From the NCBI GenBank assembly GCA_029782145.1, contig JAKOVH010000013.1, forward strand, positions 62,001-126,000: a stretch of 64,000 nucleotides of DNA. The letters run 5' to 3'. Both the position numbers and the translations under genes were made by a program. A model generated the notes under the pieces. The model saw nothing but the letters and a program-made list of their open reading frames with translations, was not told the origin of the DNA and made no database searches. This stretch comes from Actinomycetes bacterium (lineage in GTDB: Bacteria > Actinomycetota > Acidimicrobiia > Acidimicrobiales > Acidimicrobilacustridaceae). Positions 61,785 through 64,000 of this stretch are shown here, one piece after another; the stretch's first letter is position 1, and every line of letters begins with the position of its first letter.

Positions 61785-62563
61785 CGGCCGCCGGCGCGCA
61801 CGATCTGCAGGCCGCGCCGCACCTTGGCGGCACCCGCCCGCACCACTCCGCCGGGGCCGAAGCGCTTCTTCTGGCCCGGGCGCAGTCGGAACAGCGTCGA
61901 GTGGTTCGAGCCGTCCCAGTCGGCTGGCGCTTCCTCCGTGTAGTAGTAGGTGGCGAACGAACGCCTCGTCGCCCCTTCCGGGGCACGGACCTCGTCGTAG
62001 CCGTGGAAGGACTCCGACGTCGTGGCGAAGACCACCATGCGGTTGGCGACGGGCACCACCGAGACCTCTGCTGCCTGCATCTCCGCGTCCCACAGCTGCA
62101 GCACTCCACCATGCTCGGCCTGCCAGCCACGGTTGAGGTAGAGCAGGACGTTGAGACGCCTGAACCAGCGGAACTCGACATGGCGGTTGAAGTCGGCGTG
62201 GACGTCGAGGTACATGCCGGCACCCGACTGGTGCACGCCACCGCCGAGGTTCGTCGGGTCCGTCCGGAGAGCCGGGATGCCAGTGACGCTCTCCAGCCAT
62301 CGCACGAACCGGTCGCTGTTGAGCTCGTCGAAGGTGCTCACCACCACCGGGTCGAGGCCGCGGAGGTCCGAACGCGCCGCCTTGTGCTCGTGCGAGGCCT
62401 TGTACCTGATGTCCATCTCGGCCATCGAGGGGAACCGCGCGATGACTGCTTCCAGCGCCTCAGGCCGCAGGACGTCGTCCAGCACGAGGTGAGGAAACGG
62501 GCTCGCGGACGCGAACGACGCTCGAAGCTGTGGTGCCAGCGCCTCGAGACGCTCGAAGTCCAC
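61781..62563 (-). CDS. 2-oxoglutarate/Fe(II)-dependent oxygenase
   Basis: A 260-residue double-stranded beta-helix oxygenase of the prolyl-4-hydroxylase-like group. The facial triad is visible as LDVHADFNRH (His-x-Asp) and SFHGYDEV (distal His), and the 2OG-binding arginine is probably in TRRSFATYYY. RLNVLLYLNRGWQAEHGGVL is the typical central strand. Members found among glycosyltransferase genes may hydroxylate sugars or envelope proteins, but the substrate here is unknown. The start is uncertain: GTG at 62561-62563 is used, while a CTG overlapping the nadA stop would add seven residues. Confidence 0.82.
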   Translation of the reverse strand: MDFERLEALAPQLRASFASASPFPHLVLDDVLRPEALEAVIARFPSMAEMDIRYKASHEHKAARSDLRGLDPVVVSTFDELNSDRFVRWLESVTGIPALRTDPTNLGGGVHQSGAGMYLDVHADFNRHVEFRWFRRLNVLLYLNRGWQAEHGGVLQLWDAEMQAAEVSVVPVANRMVVFATTSESFHGYDEVRAPEGATRRSFATYYYTEEAPADWDGSNHSTLFRLRPGQKKRFGPGGVVRAGAAKVRRGLQIVRAGGR

Positions 62564-62580
62564 TGCCGAGGTGTCCGATG

Positions 62581-63702
62581 TCAGGTGATCGAGAGCATGC
62601 GCTCCAACGCGACCTTGGCCCATTCCGTCGTATCGGCATCCACGGTGATCTGGTTGACCACCCGGCCCTTCACCAGGTTCTCGAGCACCCAGCACAGGTG
62701 GGCGGCGTCGATGCGGAACATGGTCGAGCACGGGCACACCAGCGGGTCGAGCGAGACGATGGTCTTGTCGGGAGTCTCGTCGTTCAACCGGTTGACGAGG
62801 TGGATCTCCGTGCCCACGCCGATCACCGACCCGGCCGGTGCCGCCTCCACCGCCTTGATGATGAAGTCGGTGGAGCCGACCTGGTCGGCCAGCACGCACA
62901 CGTCGTGGGCGCACTCGGGGTGCACCACCACCAGGCCGTCGGGGTGGGCGGCACGGAACTCGGCGACGTGCTCGGGGCGGAAGCGCTGGTGCACCGAGCA
63001 GAAGCCCTTCCACAACAGGAAGGTCGACTCCTTGATGTCGGCCTCGGTGAGCCCACCCAGCTCCTGGCGGGGGTTCCACACCCGCATGTCGCTCTCGGTG
63101 AAGCCGAGGTCATGGCCCGTGTTGCGGCCCAGGTGCTGGTCGGGGAAGAACAGCACCTGCCGGCCGCCGGCGCCGTCGTCGGCGTGCTCGCCGAGCGACA
63201 GGGCCCACTCGAGCACGGCCCTGGCGTTGGTCGACGTGCACACCGCCCCCCCGTGCTCGCCCACGAACGCCTTCAACGCCGCCGAGGAGTTCATGTAGGT
63301 GATGGGCACCACCTTGGAGATGTCGGTGGTGCGCGCCAGCGCCTCCCAGGCCTCCTCCACCTCCTCGAGGTCGGCCATGTCGGCCATCGAGCACCCGGCG
63401 TTCAGGTCCGGGAGGATCACCTGCTGGTGGTCGGCGGTGAGGATGTCGGCCGACTCGGCCATGAAGTGCACGCCGCAGAAGACGATGTAGTCCGCCTCGG
63501 GTCGCTGCTGGGCCAGCACGGAGAGCCGGAACGAGTCGCCCCGGGCGTCGGCCCAGCGCATGACCTCGTCGCGCTGGTAGTGGTGACCGAGGATGAAGAC
63601 CCGGTCACCGAGGGCGGCCTTGGCCGCGCCGATGCGCTCGGCGAGCTCGGCAGGGCTGGCGTCGGAGTACCGCTCGGGGAGCGGGAGTTGGAGCCGCAAC
63701 AT
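62581..63702 (-). CDS. nadA: Quinolinate synthase
   Basis: A 373-residue 4Fe-4S enzyme that condenses iminoaspartate with dihydroxyacetone phosphate in NAD synthesis. Cluster cysteines expected from the family fall at Cys76 (YIVFCGVHFMAESA), Cys264 (VVHPECAHDV) and Cys323 or Cys325 (LVCPCSTMFR). GHHYQRDEV, LPDLNAGCSMADMA and FFPDQHLGRNT are further family blocks. The ATG is chosen because it gives a normal length; the frame is open for about 80 codons upstream but that part has no family similarity. nadB and nadC are not in the window. The oxygenase gene follows 17 bases later on the same strand. Confidence 0.95.
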   Translation of the reverse strand: MLRLQLPLPERYSDASPAELAERIGAAKAALGDRVFILGHHYQRDEVMRWADARGDSFRLSVLAQQRPEADYIVFCGVHFMAESADILTADHQQVILPDLNAGCSMADMADLEEVEEAWEALARTTDISKVVPITYMNSSAALKAFVGEHGGAVCTSTNARAVLEWALSLGEHADDGAGGRQVLFFPDQHLGRNTGHDLGFTESDMRVWNPRQELGGLTEADIKESTFLLWKGFCSVHQRFRPEHVAEFRAAHPDGLVVVHPECAHDVCVLADQVGSTDFIIKAVEAAPAGSVIGVGTEIHLVNRLNDETPDKTIVSLDPLVCPCSTMFRIDAAHLCWVLENLVKGRVVNQITVDADTTEWAKVALERMLSIT

Positions 63703-63899
63703 CTTGTGGTGAACCCCCAATGGGCCGGGGAGTCCCGATTGGTGACCGGTGGGGGCAGCCTGGTCGCCTCGCCACGGGGATGTCGGTCTCGGGTCTCGAT
63801 ATGTCGCCGGATACCAGGCCGGCACCTCGCAGTGTAGGCGCACAGTCCGCCGACCGCGCGCTTCCCGGGTGGCGCTGCCCGGAGACACCAGCGTCCGAT

Positions 63900-64000
63900 C
63901 TAGCGGCCGACCAGATCGGCGAGCGAACCGGCGGGGACCACTCGCCACACCTGTCCGGTCGCATCGTTGGTGTCGAGCTGCGACCAGACCTGGCGGCAGA
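63900..64000 (-). CDS. C-terminal fragment of an unidentified protein
   Basis: A minus-strand frame enters from the right edge and ends at a TAG (63900-63902). The last residues read CRQVWSQLDTNDATGQVWRV and VPAGSLADLVGR. Third codon positions are mostly G or C, which supports coding. No family is recognised from 32 residues. The gap of about 200 bases between this stop and nadA should hold the nadA promoter; a TATCGAG-like stretch is present there but no clear hexamer pair. Confidence 0.4.
   Translation of the reverse strand, partial: CRQVWSQLDTNDATGQVWRVVPAGSLADLVGR

Noticed and set aside
62581..63948. An extended nadA beginning near 63948.
   Set aside because: The extra 82 residues are Arg/Pro-rich, unlike NadA, and include the probable promoter region; the ATG at 63702 gives the normal protein.

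Overview
The window is a very G+C-rich, gene-dense chromosomal segment in which third codon positions are almost always G or C. The gene set (mycothiol synthase, DprE1/UbiA/DprE2 for decaprenyl-phospho-arabinose, a PdtaR-type ANTAR regulator, group II truncated globin) points to an actinobacterium. The combination of a classical HisA plus a separate TrpF, a fab cluster with a fused FabD and a Tad pilus locus with a vWA-TadB fusion suggests a deep branch such as Acidimicrobiia. That placement is inference. No mobile element, prophage or CRISPR array was seen.

Layout. 1-1537: rlmN (partial), mshD and divergent nth. 1538-1871: a gene-poor gap with hairpins and a rho-independent terminator. 1872-9516: a small coiled protein and the histidine genes hisD-C-B-H-A, a methyltransferase, hisF, a divergent hydrolase/GroES-like pair and hisI. 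9523-17963: tryptophan genes trpE, trpC, trpB2, trpF, trpB and trpA, interleaved with ygfZ, a J-domain membrane protein and an ABM-type monooxygenase. trpD, trpG, hisG and hisE are not here. 18036-20554: globin, HU, peroxiredoxin Q, FabZ and Ogt. 20591-24965 (minus): fabD-fabH-fabG-acpP-fabF, followed by tRNA-Leu(CAA). 25308-31374: coiled-coil protein, ANTAR response regulator, polA, a methyltransferase and rpsA.

31661-42764 is a Flp/Tad pilus locus: cpaB, cpaE, cpaF, a vWA-TadB fusion, tadC, a membrane protein, two opposing Flp pilin genes and a NarL-type two-component system. 42863-46553 carries coaE and the complete DprE1-UbiA-DprE2 set for the arabinan donor. 46589-56395 carries uvrB and uvrA with three large polytopic membrane proteins around them; uvrA has a LexA-box-like operator. 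56423-62563 is a surface-polysaccharide block: a priming sugar transferase facing a tightly overlapping minus-strand run of 2OG oxygenase, GT2, GT4-like, flippase and methyltransferase genes placed directly after nadA. The right edge cuts an unidentified minus-strand gene.

Two expression habits recur. Neighbouring genes overlap by four bases (GTGA or ATGA), implying translational coupling. Many first genes have a TAnnnT hexamer ending only 6-9 bases before the start codon and no Shine-Dalgarno sequence, as expected of leaderless mRNAs; this pattern was used to choose several starts. Genes downstream of other genes or with real leaders (hup, pdtaR, ogt, acpP, flp, the NarL regulator) have visible Shine-Dalgarno sequences instead.
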